Shown here: in pieces, positions 50,112-59,884 of the stretch
Position numbering within the stretch: the stretch's first letter is position 1
Layout: the number at the start of each line of letters is the position of its first letter
Source of the DNA: Pseudomonadota bacterium
GTDB taxonomy: Bacteria; Pseudomonadota; Gammaproteobacteria; Steroidobacterales; Steroidobacteraceae
Direction: 5' to 3'
Assembly: GCA_016713725.1 (NCBI GenBank)
Contig: JADJOO010000036.1
Location: 62,001 to 126,000, forward strand
DNA length: 64,000 nt
The notes under the pieces: generated by a model
The model's database searches: none
Told to the model about the DNA's origin: nothing
Seen by the model: the letters and a program-made list of their open reading frames with translations, nothing else
Made by a program: the position numbers and the translations under genes

Positions 50112-50121
50112 GCGTGTTGCT

Positions 50122-52071
50122 TCAACTGCGCAGCTCCGGCCGGTCACGGAACTCCTCGAGGGCGGCCGGATTCGCCAGTGCATCGGTGTTCCTGACCGGG
50201 CGGCCGTGCACGACCTCGCGCACCGCAAGCTCGACGATCTTGCCGCTGATCGTGCGCGGGATGTCATGGACCGCGACGATCCTGGCCGGCACATGCCGTG
50301 GCGTAGTGTTGTTCCGGATCACGTCGCGAATGCGCTGTTCGAGCGCCGCGTCGAGCGCGACGCCTGCGCGCAGCCGCACGAACAGCACGACGCGCACGTC
50401 ATTGTCCCAGTCCTGGCCGATCGCGATGCTCTCGAGGATCTCGTCCAGCTTCTCGACCTGCCGATAGATTTCCGCGGTGCCGATACGGACGCCGCCGGGA
50501 TTGAGGACGGCGTCGGAACGCCCCAGGATCACCAGTCCGCCGCGCGCCGTGAGCACGGCAAAATCGCCGTGACACCAGACGTTCGGGAAACGCTCGAAAT
50601 AGGCGGTCCGGTACCGGCTGCCGTCAGGATCGTTCCAGAAGCCGATCGGCATCGACGGGAAGGGCGCGGTGCAGACGAGTTCGCCCTGCCGGCCTTGCAG
50701 CGGCCGGCCCTCATCGTCGAACACTTCGACGCGCATGCCGAGCCCCCGGCATTGCAGTTCGCCGCGATAGACGGGCAGCGTGGGACTGCCCAGCGCGAAG
50801 CAGGACACGATGTCGGTGCCACCCGAGATCGACGCGAGCTGGATGTCGGCGCCGATCGCGTCCCGCACGAAATCGAACTGCTCGTGCGCGAGCGGTGAAC
50901 CCGTCGACAGGACGGTACGCAGGTGAGCGAGATCGACCTGGTCGACGGGCCGATAGCTGCTCTTTTCCAGCGCAGCGAGATACTTCGGGCTCGTTCCGAA
51001 TTGGGCGACGCGCTCCTCGCTTGCCAGTCGCCACAACACGCCTTCGTCCGGATGGAACGGCGACCCGTCGAACAGCACGACGGTGGCCTGCGATGCCAGC
51101 GCGCTCGCGAGCCAGTTCCACATCATCCAGCCGCACGTCGTGAAGAAAAACAGCCGCTCGCCGGGATGCACATCCGAGTGCAACTGGTGCTCTTTCATGT
51201 GCTGCAGCAGTGTGCCGCCCGCACCGTGGACGATGCACTTCGGCACGCCCGTGGTGCCCGATGAATACAGAATGTAGAGCGGATGATCGAATGGCAGGCG
51301 TGCGAAGTTCAGCGTTGCGCCAGGTTGACCGAACTCGTCGTAGCGAATTGCCGTCGGCAATCGCGTGAGGTCCGGTCGCGGACTCACATTCGCCACTACG
51401 ACCACGCACGTGACCGAAGGCAGGCTTGCGAGGATGCCCGCGATGCGCTCGATCGAATCGAGCGTCTTGCCGGCGTAGCAGTAACCGTCGGCCGTAAAGA
51501 GCACTTTCGGCTCGATCTGCCCGAAGCGGTCGAGCACGCCCTGGACGCCGAAGTCGGGCGAGCATGACGACCAGGTTGCGCCGATGCGCGCGGTGGACAG
51601 CATCGCGACGAGCGTTTCCGGCAGGTTCGGCATGAAGCCTGCGACACGATCGCCAGCGACGATGCCGGACGCTCGCAGTCCATCGGCTACTCGTGCGACC
51701 TCGGCGCGTAACTGGCCCCAGGACATCTCCCTGCGCCGGCCGCGTTCGTCCCGCGCGATGATGGCGGGACCGATGCCGGTTCCACGCAACAGGTTCTCGG
51801 CAAAGTTCAGCCGGGTGCCCTCGAACCAGGTGGCCCCGGGCATGCGCCCGCTGTCCCGCAATACCGGACCCGGCCAGCGGTCAGCGATAACGCCGGCGAA
51901 GTCGAAAACGGCACTCCAGAAGGCGGCCGGTTCGTCAACCGACCATTGCCACAGTGAGGAGTAATTGCCGCCGGGTGCGCCGCGTTCGCGGGCGAACGCG
52001 TGAAATGCCGTCAGCCGCGCGGCAGCGACACGTGCGGCGGACGGAGTCCAGTGGGGCGTTTCGTCGTTCAT
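50122..52071 (-). CDS. Acetoacetyl-CoA synthetase
   Basis: The 649-residue ANL-superfamily ligase starts MNDETPHWTPSAARVAAARL. It has the AMP-binding P-loop LYSSGTTGVPKCIVHGAGG, FFTTCGWMMWNWLASALASQ, and a C-terminal hinge region GGLVILGRSDAVLNPGGVRI, all matching acetoacetate-CoA ligase (AacS) rather than acetyl-CoA synthetase. The Lys in TISGKIVELAVREV is the conserved acylation-relevant lysine. It activates acetoacetate, for example from leucine or polyhydroxybutyrate breakdown. It lies 10 bases upstream of zapE and 10 bases downstream of the iron-sulfur protein gene on the same strand. Confidence 0.93.
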   Translation of the reverse strand: MNDETPHWTPSAARVAAARLTAFHAFARERGAPGGNYSSLWQWSVDEPAAFWSAVFDFAGVIADRWPGPVLRDSGRMPGATWFEGTRLNFAENLLRGTGIGPAIIARDERGRRREMSWGQLRAEVARVADGLRASGIVAGDRVAGFMPNLPETLVAMLSTARIGATWSSCSPDFGVQGVLDRFGQIEPKVLFTADGYCYAGKTLDSIERIAGILASLPSVTCVVVVANVSPRPDLTRLPTAIRYDEFGQPGATLNFARLPFDHPLYILYSSGTTGVPKCIVHGAGGTLLQHMKEHQLHSDVHPGERLFFFTTCGWMMWNWLASALASQATVVLFDGSPFHPDEGVLWRLASEERVAQFGTSPKYLAALEKSSYRPVDQVDLAHLRTVLSTGSPLAHEQFDFVRDAIGADIQLASISGGTDIVSCFALGSPTLPVYRGELQCRGLGMRVEVFDDEGRPLQGRQGELVCTAPFPSMPIGFWNDPDGSRYRTAYFERFPNVWCHGDFAVLTARGGLVILGRSDAVLNPGGVRIGTAEIYRQVEKLDEILESIAIGQDWDNDVRVVLFVRLRAGVALDAALEQRIRDVIRNNTTPRHVPARIVAVHDIPRTISGKIVELAVREVVHGRPVRNTDALANPAALEEFRDRPELRS

Positions 52072-52081
52072 GCCCCGGATG

Positions 52082-54091
52082 CTAGCCGCTGGCGCGATTG
52101 CGCACCATGGCGGAAGCAACGAGTTCCGCGACGTCGCGCGTCACGATCGTCTCATTCAGGTTCTTCGCCTTCAGGCCGTCACCGAGCATCACGGAGCAGT
52201 ACGGGCAGGCCGTCGCAATGACGTTCGGGCGCTGTTGCAGGCCTTGCTCGACGCGCGTGACGTTGATGCGTGTGCCGATGTGCTCCTCCATCCACATGCG
52301 CGCGCCGCCGGCGCCGCAACACATCGATTTTTCGCGGTGCAGGGGGAACTCGAGCAACTCGTCCTTAGCGACGCGTCCGAGCACGGCTCGCGGCGCCTCG
52401 AATTCACCGTTGTGGCGGCCGAGGTAGCAGGGGTCGTGCAGCAGCACGCGTTCGTGTGTCGGTCGGACCTCGATGCGCTTTTCCGCCAGCAGCCGATCAA
52501 TCAGCTGCGTGTGGTGCTCGATCTCCCAACGGCCGCCGAACGCGGGATACTCGTTGCGCAGCGAATTGAACGCGTGCGGGTCGCAGGTCACGATCCGCTT
52601 GACGCCCAGGCCATTGAAGGACTCGACGAGCGTCGTCGCGAGCTGCTGGAACAGCATCTCGTTGCCGGCGCGTCGCACGCACTCGCCGGTGGAGGGCTCC
52701 TGCGCGCCGAGGATGCCAAAACGGACGCCGGCTTCGCGCAGGATCTCGACGAACGCGCGTGCGATCCGCTGGCCGTTCTGGTCGAAGGATTCCGCGGAGC
52801 CCACGTAGTAGCCATGTCCGTAGCGCTGCGGATGAGCGGCACGTCGAGGCCCCTGGCCCAGTCGCCCGCGCGTGTCCGCGGGCAGGCCCCACGGGTTCGA
52901 CTGCACTTCGTACGCGTCGAACACGTTCTTGAGTTCGGCGGGGAACTCGCCGTCCATCATCACGCGATGCTGTCGCAGTCGATAGAACTTCGGCAGCAGT
53001 TCGAGTTCGATGGGGCAGGCAGCTTCGCAGTAACCGCAGGTGGTGCACGACCAGAGCGTGTCTTCGCTGATGACGTCGCCTACCAGGGCCGGCAGGTTCG
53101 CCTTCGCCTCGCCGCCGGCGAGGATGGCCTCGCGTTGTTCGAGCAGGTGGCGTTTGAGGCTGTCGTTGACTCCCTTCATCGAGAGCGGCTTGCCGGTCTG
53201 GAACGCCGGGCACGCGTCTTTGCAACGGCCGCATTCGGTGCAGGTGAACGCGTCCAGGGCGTCCTTCCAGAGGAGGTCGGCCACGCTGCGTGCACCGACT
53301 TTCAGTTCGCTGGCATCGGCCGAGTCGTCCATGAGCGGGCTCAGGTCGACCGTCGGCACCGCATTGGCCGGCCTGCCGCGACGGAAGAAGAGCGCGGGCA
53401 GTGCCGTGACGATGTGGAAGTGTTCGCCGAGCGGCAGCAGGACCAGGAAGACGCAGACGGTGATCATCTGCGTCCAGTACGAGACTGCAGCGGCGGTCGC
53501 GAGCGCAGATGACGACCAACCCGCGACCAGCGATGCGAGCCAGCCGCCAATCGGGGCGTGGTCGCGCTCGTGCGCGATGGCCGGGACCGAATCCGCGAGC
53601 TGCGCGAAGCGGAACGCGTCGAACGCGAGATCGGTCACCATGATGACCGTGATGAGTCCGAGCACCAGCAGCCCTTCGCGATTGGGCTCGAGCCGGGCCG
53701 GCTTGAGCAGTAACCGGCGGTAAAAAGCGTAGCTGACTGCTAGCAGCACGCCGACTTCGACGAAATCCTTCCAGACGGTGAAAGCGTCCCCGAGCGAGCC
53801 GGTCAACGCGAACTCGGCATCGAAGCCGATGACGACGAGCTGCAGCTTGCGCACCAGCAGCGAAACGAAGCCCAGGAAGATGACCGTGTGCATCACCCCG
53901 GGCTTCCACTCGCGGCGGATCATCCGCTGCTGCAGGAGACCATTGGTGACGACCGTGCGCAGCCGGCGCCACGGATGGTCCCAGCGGACCTCCGGCTGCA
54001 GGGCCGCGACGAGGGCGAGCTTGCGCGCGCTGAACCAGGCGAATGCCGCGAACGCGGCCAGCAGCAGCGCGGTGATTCCAAGCGGACCCAA
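52082..54091 (-). CDS. Membrane iron-sulfur oxidoreductase, EtfD/HdrD-like
   Basis: The protein starts at TTG 54091 behind GGAGG. Residues 1-240 carry about five membrane helices, including an NarI-like cytochrome-type section. Two 4Fe-4S ferredoxin motifs follow (CTECGRCKDACP and CTTCGYCEAACP), then two CCG-type domains (LLHDPCYLGRHN, MCCGAGGARMWME). This matches membrane proteins proposed to pass electrons from ETF to quinone. Between about 52810 and 52867 the translation (PRRAAHPQRYGHG) looks out of frame; the neighbouring frame reads DWARGLDVPLIRSATDM, so a compensating insertion and deletion are likely. Confidence 0.88.
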   Translation of the reverse strand: MGPLGITALLLAAFAAFAWFSARKLALVAALQPEVRWDHPWRRLRTVVTNGLLQQRMIRREWKPGVMHTVIFLGFVSLLVRKLQLVVIGFDAEFALTGSLGDAFTVWKDFVEVGVLLAVSYAFYRRLLLKPARLEPNREGLLVLGLITVIMVTDLAFDAFRFAQLADSVPAIAHERDHAPIGGWLASLVAGWSSSALATAAAVSYWTQMITVCVFLVLLPLGEHFHIVTALPALFFRRGRPANAVPTVDLSPLMDDSADASELKVGARSVADLLWKDALDAFTCTECGRCKDACPAFQTGKPLSMKGVNDSLKRHLLEQREAILAGGEAKANLPALVGDVISEDTLWSCTTCGYCEAACPIELELLPKFYRLRQHRVMMDGEFPAELKNVFDAYEVQSNPWGLPADTRGRLGQGPRRAAHPQRYGHGYYVGSAESFDQNGQRIARAFVEILREAGVRFGILGAQEPSTGECVRRAGNEMLFQQLATTLVESFNGLGVKRIVTCDPHAFNSLRNEYPAFGGRWEIEHHTQLIDRLLAEKRIEVRPTHERVLLHDPCYLGRHNGEFEAPRAVLGRVAKDELLEFPLHREKSMCCGAGGARMWMEEHIGTRINVTRVEQGLQQRPNVIATACPYCSVMLGDGLKAKNLNETIVTRDVAELVASAMVRNRASG

Positions 54092-54218
54092 GGCTACCTC
54101 CAGCTGCGCCCGGCGGGTTTGACACGGGACTATTGCGCTGCACTATCACGAGCCGACACACGATGTACAATTCGGAATTCCACCACAGTCCGCCGCCGGC
54201 GGCACGAGGGCAAGGTTC

Positions 54219-55874
54219 ATGCAGCGCGAAGCGATGGAGTTCGACGTCGTCGTCGTCGGGGCCGGACCTGCAGGTCTCGCCGCCGCGATTCGACTGAAAC
54301 AGCAGGCCGCCGCGGCCGGCAGCGAACTCGGCGTTTGCGTGCTCGAAAAGGGTTCCGAGGTCGGCGCACACATTCTTTCGGGCGCGGTCATCGATCCGAT
54401 CGCGCTGACTGAATTGTTTCCCGACTGGAAGGAACGCGGCGCGCCGCTCGAGACCCCCGTGCAGGAAGACCGGTTCCTGGTCCTGACGCAGGACAAGGCG
54501 CGCCGCATTCCGAACTGGCTGCTGCCCCCGCTGATGGACAACCACGGCATGTACATCGCGAGCCTCGGCAACGTCTGCCGCTGGCTCGGCCAGCGTGCCG
54601 AAGAGCTTGGAGTCGAAGTGTTCCCCGGCTTCGCGGCCGCCGAAGTGCTGTTCAACGAGGACGGCTCGGTCAAGGGCGTCGCGACCGGTGACATGGGCAT
54701 CGGCAAGAATGGCGAGCAGAAGGACTCGTACGCGCAGGGCATGGAACTGCACGCGAAGTACACCCTGTTCGCCGAGGGCTGCCGCGGTTCGCTGTCGCAA
54801 CAGTTGATGTCGAAGTTCAACCTGCGTGACGGTGTCGATCCGCAGGTGTATGGGATTGGCGTCAAGGAACTCTGGCAGGTGCCGAAGGAAAATCACCAGC
54901 CCGGACTCGTCGTGCACAGCCAGGGTTGGCCGCTGCCGGACGACGTGGGCGGCGGCTCGTTCCTCTATCACTTTGGCGACGGCCTGATCTCGGTCGGTTT
55001 CGTGACGCACTTGAGTTACGCGAACCCGCACCTCTCGCCGTTCGAGGAGATGCAGCGGTTCAAGACCCACCCGGCGATCCGCGGCTATTTCGAAGGCGGC
55101 AAGCGCCTGGCCTACGGTGCGCGCGCCATCAACGAAGGCGGCCTGCAGTCGATTCCGAAGCTCACGTTCCCGGGCGGCGCGCTGATCGGCTGCACCGCGG
55201 GTTTCGTCAACCTGCCGCGCATCAAAGGCTCACACAACGCGATGAAAACCGGGATGCTCGCGGCCGAAGCAGCCTTTGCGGCCGTAGTGGCTGGTCGCGC
55301 GAACGACGAGCTGACGGCCTATCCGGAAGCGTTCCGCAACTCCTGGGCGTATCGCGACCTGCACAAGGTACGAAACGTGAAGCCGGGCCTGAAGTGGGGC
55401 CTTTGGGCGGGCAGCGCGCACGGTGGCGTCCACATGTGGCTCAACGACCTTGGCCTGGGGGCGCTCGCTGGCTGGACGCTGCGCCATGGCAAGGCCGACC
55501 ACGAGTGCCTGAAGTCTGCGGCGGAAATGCCGCGGATCGACTACCCGCGGCCGGACGGCAAGTTGACGTTCGACCGGCTCTCGTCGGTGTTCCTGTCAGG
55601 GACGGCGCACGAGGAAGACCAGCCCGTGCACCTGCGCCTGCGCGATCCGTCGATTCCAGTCGCGGTGAATCTCGCGCGCTACGACGGTCCCGAGAACCGC
55701 TATTGCCCGGCGGGTGTCTATGAGTTCGTGCCCGCAGAAGGCGGCGGCCAGCGGCTGCAGATCAACGCGCAGAACTGCGTGCACTGCAAGACGTGCGACA
55801 TCAAGGATCCACGCCAGAACATCCACTGGGTGACGCCGGAAGGCGGTGGCGGTCCGAACTACACGGGCATGTAG
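54219..55874 (+). CDS. Electron transfer flavoprotein-ubiquinone oxidoreductase
   Basis: The 551-residue protein has the FAD loop VVVGAGPAGLAAAIRLKQ, the mid-region GAHILSGAVIDPIAL and GTAGFVNLPRIKG-like quinone/FAD segments (read here as GCTAGFVNLPRIKGSHNAM), and a C-terminal 4Fe-4S site NCVHCKTCDIKDPRQNIHW. It delivers electrons from acyl-CoA dehydrogenases, through ETF, to ubiquinone at the inner membrane. It is divergent from the EtfD-like gene, with 127 bases between, so both ETF exits may share a control region. Confidence 0.96.
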   Translation: MQREAMEFDVVVVGAGPAGLAAAIRLKQQAAAAGSELGVCVLEKGSEVGAHILSGAVIDPIALTELFPDWKERGAPLETPVQEDRFLVLTQDKARRIPNWLLPPLMDNHGMYIASLGNVCRWLGQRAEELGVEVFPGFAAAEVLFNEDGSVKGVATGDMGIGKNGEQKDSYAQGMELHAKYTLFAEGCRGSLSQQLMSKFNLRDGVDPQVYGIGVKELWQVPKENHQPGLVVHSQGWPLPDDVGGGSFLYHFGDGLISVGFVTHLSYANPHLSPFEEMQRFKTHPAIRGYFEGGKRLAYGARAINEGGLQSIPKLTFPGGALIGCTAGFVNLPRIKGSHNAMKTGMLAAEAAFAAVVAGRANDELTAYPEAFRNSWAYRDLHKVRNVKPGLKWGLWAGSAHGGVHMWLNDLGLGALAGWTLRHGKADHECLKSAAEMPRIDYPRPDGKLTFDRLSSVFLSGTAHEEDQPVHLRLRDPSIPVAVNLARYDGPENRYCPAGVYEFVPAEGGGQRLQINAQNCVHCKTCDIKDPRQNIHWVTPEGGGGPNYTGM

Positions 55875-56209
55875 GGGCGATAGTGTTAGGATTGTGATTA
55901 GGCGGCGGCGCGCCGGGCGTCCGCGTGCGTTCGCCGCACTTCGGGGATACAGTTCCGATTCTCCGTCCCCTGACTCCCGACGCTGCGAGGGAAGGACGGC
56001 GACGAGCCCCCCTACGGTAACCCTCCGCGCCGCAGCCGGTCACCCATGCGCTAGCGCCAGGGCCCCGGCTCGCCCATGTCCGCTCGTGGCCGCACCAGGC
56101 GGTCGGCGACTGTCCGCTTTTTGCCCCCTTTGCGCACCAGACACTTCCGCCCGGTTTCCACGGACGAGGCTGGGCCGGCCCCCGATTCCACACTACACAC
56201 ACCCAATCA
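55875..56209. other. 335-base gap without a supported gene
   Basis: Between ETF-QO and the convergent SDR gene I find only low-quality antisense frames with Pro/Arg/Cys-rich translations. The block near 55935-55975, with a GGGGATACAG / CCGATTCTCC flavour, resembles repeat-like sequence of gammaproteobacterial intergenic regions. I cannot show another copy in this window. Confidence 0.5.
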
Positions 56210-56978
56210 CTATCTTGGCGCCATGCGGATCGCGCCGTCGAGGCGGATCGTCTCGCCGTTCAGCATCGGGTTCTCGACGATCTGACCCACCAGTTGCGCA
56301 TATTCCGCCGGCCGGCCGAGACGCGGCGGGAACGGCACCTGCTTGCCGAGGGACTCGCGCGCTTCTTCCGGCAGGGCCGCCAGCATCGGCGTCATGAAGA
56401 GACCCGGCGCGATCGTGACGACCCGAATGCCGGAGGACGCCAGTTCGCGCGCCATCGGCAGCGTCATGCCGACCACACCGCCTTTTGACGCGGCGTAAGC
56501 AACCTGGCCGATCTGGCCGTCGAACGCAGCGACCGACGCCGTCATCACCAGGGCACCACGTTCGCCTGCGGCAGTCGGCGTGTTCTGCTGCATGGCGGCG
56601 GCTGCTTCCTTGCACAGCAGCAGCGTGCCGACCAGGTTGATCTCGATGACCTTGCGAAAGAAATCGCCGGGCATCGTGCCTTCCTTGCCGATCATGCGCT
56701 TCGGCCAGCCCACGCCCGCGCAACTGACGGCGAGGTTGAGCCCACCCATTGCGGTGGTCGCCGCAGCCACGGCCGCGGCAACAGCGCTTTCCGCAGTCAC
56801 GTCGACCTTTGTGGAAGCTTGCGGCCGGACCGAGCCTGCGCACGGCGTCAACGCCGGCCTGATCGTTGACGTCGAACAGGGCGACCTTGCCACCCGCAGC
56901 AACCACGAGTTCAGCCACGGCCAGGCCGAGGCCCGAGGCGCCGCCACTGACGATGGCGCGCGTGTCCTGGATCAGCAT
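56210..56978 (-). CDS. SDR, 3-hydroxyacyl-CoA dehydrogenase-like (HSD17B10 type), one apparent insertion
   Basis: Starting MLIQDTRAIVSGGASGLGLA with the Rossmann loop, it shifts frame at an A-run (plus-strand TTT 56808-56810, one base too many). It continues KVDVTAESAVAAAV, LNLAVSCAGVG, VMTASVAAFDGQ, YAASKGGVVGMTLPMARELA and PGLFMTPMLAALPEEAR, ending GAIRMAPR. The pattern is that of type-10 hydroxysteroid/3-hydroxy-2-methylbutyryl-CoA dehydrogenases. About 255 residues. With the adjacent SDR and thiolase it suits branched or short-chain acyl-CoA oxidation. Confidence 0.87.
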
Positions 56979-57009
56979 CGGTACAGTCCTCCTGCGGACA
57001 AGTCGAGGT

Positions 57010-57771
57010 TTACAGTCGCAGGCCGCCGTCCACGTCGATGCAGCGGCCCGTGAAGAAGTCGTTCTCGACGATGAAAACTGCCGTATGCGCAATTTCCTCC
57101 GCGAGACCCAGGCGCTTGAGCGGCACGGGCGCGGTCACCTTCTCCAGCATCTCCGGCGGCATGCCGGAAAGGATGTCGGTCTTGATGAAGCCCGGAGCGA
57201 TCGCGCCGGCGCGGATGCCGAAGCGCGCGAGTTCCTTCGCCCACGTGGTCGCCATCGCGGCCACGCCCGCCTTGGCGGCGGAGTAATTGCTCTGCCCGGC
57301 GTTGCCGGCGCGCGAGATGCTCGAAATATTGATGATCACGCCGCCCTGGCCGAGCTTGATCATGCGTTCGGCGGCTTCACGACCGCAGAGGAACACGCCG
57401 GTCAGGTTGACGTCGATGACGGCCTGCCACTGCGCAAGCGTCATCTTGCTCACGACGGCACCGTCCTTGACCTTCACCAGCACGGCGTCCTTGATGATGC
57501 CGGCGTTGTTGACCAGCACGTCGAGCCGGCCATGCGCTGCGACCACTTCGTCGAGGGCGTGGATCACGTCGTCTTCCTTCGCGACGTTCAGCGCGTGCCC
57601 GCTCACCTTGACGCCGCGGGCTTCGAACTCGGCGCGCGTCGCATCGAGGTCCGCCTGGTTGAGGTCGAGCAGCGCCAGCGTCGCGCCGCGTTCGGCGAAT
57701 GCATGGGCGATGGCCTTGCCGATTCCGCGCGCGCCGCCCGTGACGACCGCGACCTTGCCGTTCAACTGCAT
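57010..57771 (-). CDS. SDR, FabG/acetoacetyl-CoA reductase-like
   Basis: The 253-residue SDR from ATG 57771 (MQLNGKVAVVTGGARGIGKA) has NNAGIIKDAVLVKV, ISSISRAGNAGQ with catalytic Ser, YSAAKAGVAAMATTWAKELA and IDVDGGLRL. It resembles FabG-like NADPH reductases acting on 3-ketoacyl substrates. Spacing to the thiolase upstream is 23 bases and to the next SDR 31 bases, so the three form an operon. Confidence 0.88.
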   Translation of the reverse strand: MQLNGKVAVVTGGARGIGKAIAHAFAERGATLALLDLNQADLDATRAEFEARGVKVSGHALNVAKEDDVIHALDEVVAAHGRLDVLVNNAGIIKDAVLVKVKDGAVVSKMTLAQWQAVIDVNLTGVFLCGREAAERMIKLGQGGVIINISSISRAGNAGQSNYSAAKAGVAAMATTWAKELARFGIRAGAIAPGFIKTDILSGMPPEMLEKVTAPVPLKRLGLAEEIAHTAVFIVENDFFTGRCIDVDGGLRL

Positions 57772-57794
57772 GAATGCCCCGGGAAGAATGATGA

Positions 57795-58973
57795 TCAGAG
57801 AAGTTCGATGGCGACGGCGCAGGCTTCGCCGCCGCCGATGCACTGCGAGGCGACGCCTCGACGCAGGCCGCGCTTGCGCAGCGCATAGAGCAGCGTGGTG
57901 ATGATGCGGGCGCCCGTGGCGCCGACCGGGTGTCCCAGCGCGCAGGCACCGCCGTTCACGTTGACCTGGTCGTGACGCAGGCCGAGGTCCTTCATCGCAG
58001 CCATCGCCACGCAGGCGAAGGCCTCGTTGATCTCGAACAGGTCGACGTCGGCGACCTTCCAGCCTGCGCGGTCGAGCGCCTTCTGCATCGAAGGGGCAGG
58101 CGCCGTGGTGAACCATTCGGGAGCCTGTGCGTGGCTCGCGTACGCGACCAGGCGTGCGAGCGGCTTGATGCCCGCCGCCTTGGCCGCGGATTCGCTCATG
58201 AGCACGATGGCGGCAGCACCATCGGAAATCGAGGACGAGGAAGCCGCCGTCACGGTGCCGTCCTTGCCGAACGCGGGCTTCAGCGTCGGGATCTTGTCGA
58301 TGTCGAGCTGGAAGGGCGTTTCGTCGATCGCGACGACCTGCTCGCCCTTGCGCGTCTTGATCGTCACGGGCGCTATCTCGGCAACGAATTCGCCTTCCTT
58401 CGACGCACGTTGCGCGCGACGCACGGATTCCGAGGCGAACGCGTCCTGGTCAGCGCGCGAAAATCCGTACTTGGCGGCGGTCACGTCCGCGAAGCAACCC
58501 ATGGCCTTGCCGTCCCAGGGACTCTGCAAGCCGTCGTAGAACATGTGATCGTAGATCTCGGCGTGACCCATGCGATAACCGGCGCGCGCCTTCAGCATCA
58601 GGTACGGCGCGTTGGTCATCGATTCGAGGCCGCCCGCCAGGATTGCGCGAGCGGAGCCGGCGCGGATCTGGTCTGCCGCGAGCATCACGGCCTTCATGCC
58701 CGAGCCGCACATCTTGTTGACCGTTGTGGCGGGAACACTCATCGCGATGCCGGCACCGACAGCCGCCTGCCGCGCGGGGGCCTGGCCAAGGCCAGCCGGC
58801 AGCACGCAGCCGAAGATCACTTCGTCGATCGCATCCGGCGGCAGGCCAGAGTCCGCGAGTGCGGCCGCTGCAGCGACGGAACCCAGTTGCGTTGCCGACA
58901 CGGGCGAAAAGATACCCTGGAAGCCGCCGATCGGGGTTCGGCGGGCAGCAACGATGACGATGGATTCAGGCAT
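57795..58973 (-). CDS. Acetyl-CoA acetyltransferase (thiolase)
   Basis: The 392-residue thiolase has Cys89 in TTVNKMCGSGMKAVML, FEINEAFACVAMAAM, VNVNGGACALGHPVGATGAR and a final QCIGGGEACAVAIEL with the second catalytic Cys. The spread of motifs is typical of biosynthetic or degradative acetoacetyl-CoA thiolases. It is the first gene of the SDR-SDR operon and lies just after tetR on the same strand. With acetoacetyl-CoA synthetase in the window it links acetoacetate to acetyl-CoA. Confidence 0.93.
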   Translation of the reverse strand: MPESIVIVAARRTPIGGFQGIFSPVSATQLGSVAAAAALADSGLPPDAIDEVIFGCVLPAGLGQAPARQAAVGAGIAMSVPATTVNKMCGSGMKAVMLAADQIRAGSARAILAGGLESMTNAPYLMLKARAGYRMGHAEIYDHMFYDGLQSPWDGKAMGCFADVTAAKYGFSRADQDAFASESVRRAQRASKEGEFVAEIAPVTIKTRKGEQVVAIDETPFQLDIDKIPTLKPAFGKDGTVTAASSSSISDGAAAIVLMSESAAKAAGIKPLARLVAYASHAQAPEWFTTAPAPSMQKALDRAGWKVADVDLFEINEAFACVAMAAMKDLGLRHDQVNVNGGACALGHPVGATGARIITTLLYALRKRGLRRGVASQCIGGGEACAVAIELL

Positions 58974-59069
58974 GGGGGACGTCCTCGAAGAATCGGGCAG
59001 CGAACCAGGGTCGCCGGAGTGTACGCCGCGATCTTTTTGCAGCGCAAGATAAACACTCGAATGGTCTGG

Positions 59070-59784
59070 TCAGGCTTTCCCAGCGACGCGAGTACGCCGC
59101 CCGCGAGTCGGCGCCGTCACGGGGTTGCCGGCACTCGTTCCGCGCGGCGCGAGGCCGTGCTCCAGGAACTGCACGAAGGCATGCGGCAACTTCGTCCGAC
59201 GAGAGCGTGCGGCCGGCGCGATACCAGTGCGCAATCCAGTTGAGCGCGCCTGCGATCGCAAACGCGGCGAGCTTCGGGTCGGTCACGGCGATCGAACCGT
59301 CGTTGATGCCGGACTGCAGCAGACGCCGGATGCCGCGGTCGATTTCGGACTTGAGCGAGCGCACCTGCGTGCTGAGTTCGGGCCCCAGGTCCTGGTGTTC
59401 TGCGCGCACCATGCACCAGCCGTACTCGGACGCGATCGCGACGGCGTAATCGCGGATGACCTCGCGCAATCGATCACGTCCACTGCCCGGCGTCTGCTCG
59501 GCTCGGCGCAGCGCGGCGCGAATCGGTTCGAGGCCGGCCAGGAAACACTCGAACAGGAGTTGCTCCTTGTTCGCGACGTAGTAATAGATCGTGGGCTTGG
59601 TGACGCCCAATGCGGCGGCAATGTCGTCCAGCGACGTGTTGTGGTACCCGCGCTCGTCGAACGCCCGTGCTGCGGTGCGGATCACCGCGTCACGCTTGGT
59701 GCCGTGGTCCCGGCGCCGGCGCCGGCCACGCCACGCTGCTGCCGGGTCGGCGGCGCTCGGGTTCGCTGGAGTAGTGTCGGTCAT
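59070..59784 (-). CDS. TetR-family regulator, frameshift near the C-terminus
   Basis: From ATG 59784 the TetR_N helix-turn-helix is clear (ERGYHNTSLDDIAAALGVTK, TIYYYVANKEQLLFECFLAG), after a basic N-terminal extension. The ligand domain reads to GRTLSSDEVA, then shifts near 59180-59190. In the next frame HAFVQFLEHGLAPRG continues to a stop at 59070. About 237 residues. It is divergent from icmF (100-base gap) and upstream of the thiolase operon, so it probably controls both. The effector may be an acyl-CoA. Confidence 0.88.
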
Positions 59785-59884
59785 GACGGGACCGGTTGAC
59801 TGCGGGTAGGACCCTAATCATACTTCTCGGTAAGATTCTACTCAACAGTAACTTCTGGCCGGGAACCGCCCGGCGGCTGGAGCA

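Noticed and set aside
55801..56202. 133-codon minus-strand frame in the gap after ETF-QO
   Set aside because: Pro/Arg/Cys-rich low-quality translation overlapping the ETF-QO end; no support as a gene.
59785..59884. Weak dyads in the tetR-icmF gap as TetR operators
   Set aside because: The half-sites are only three to four bases, not distinguishable from chance.
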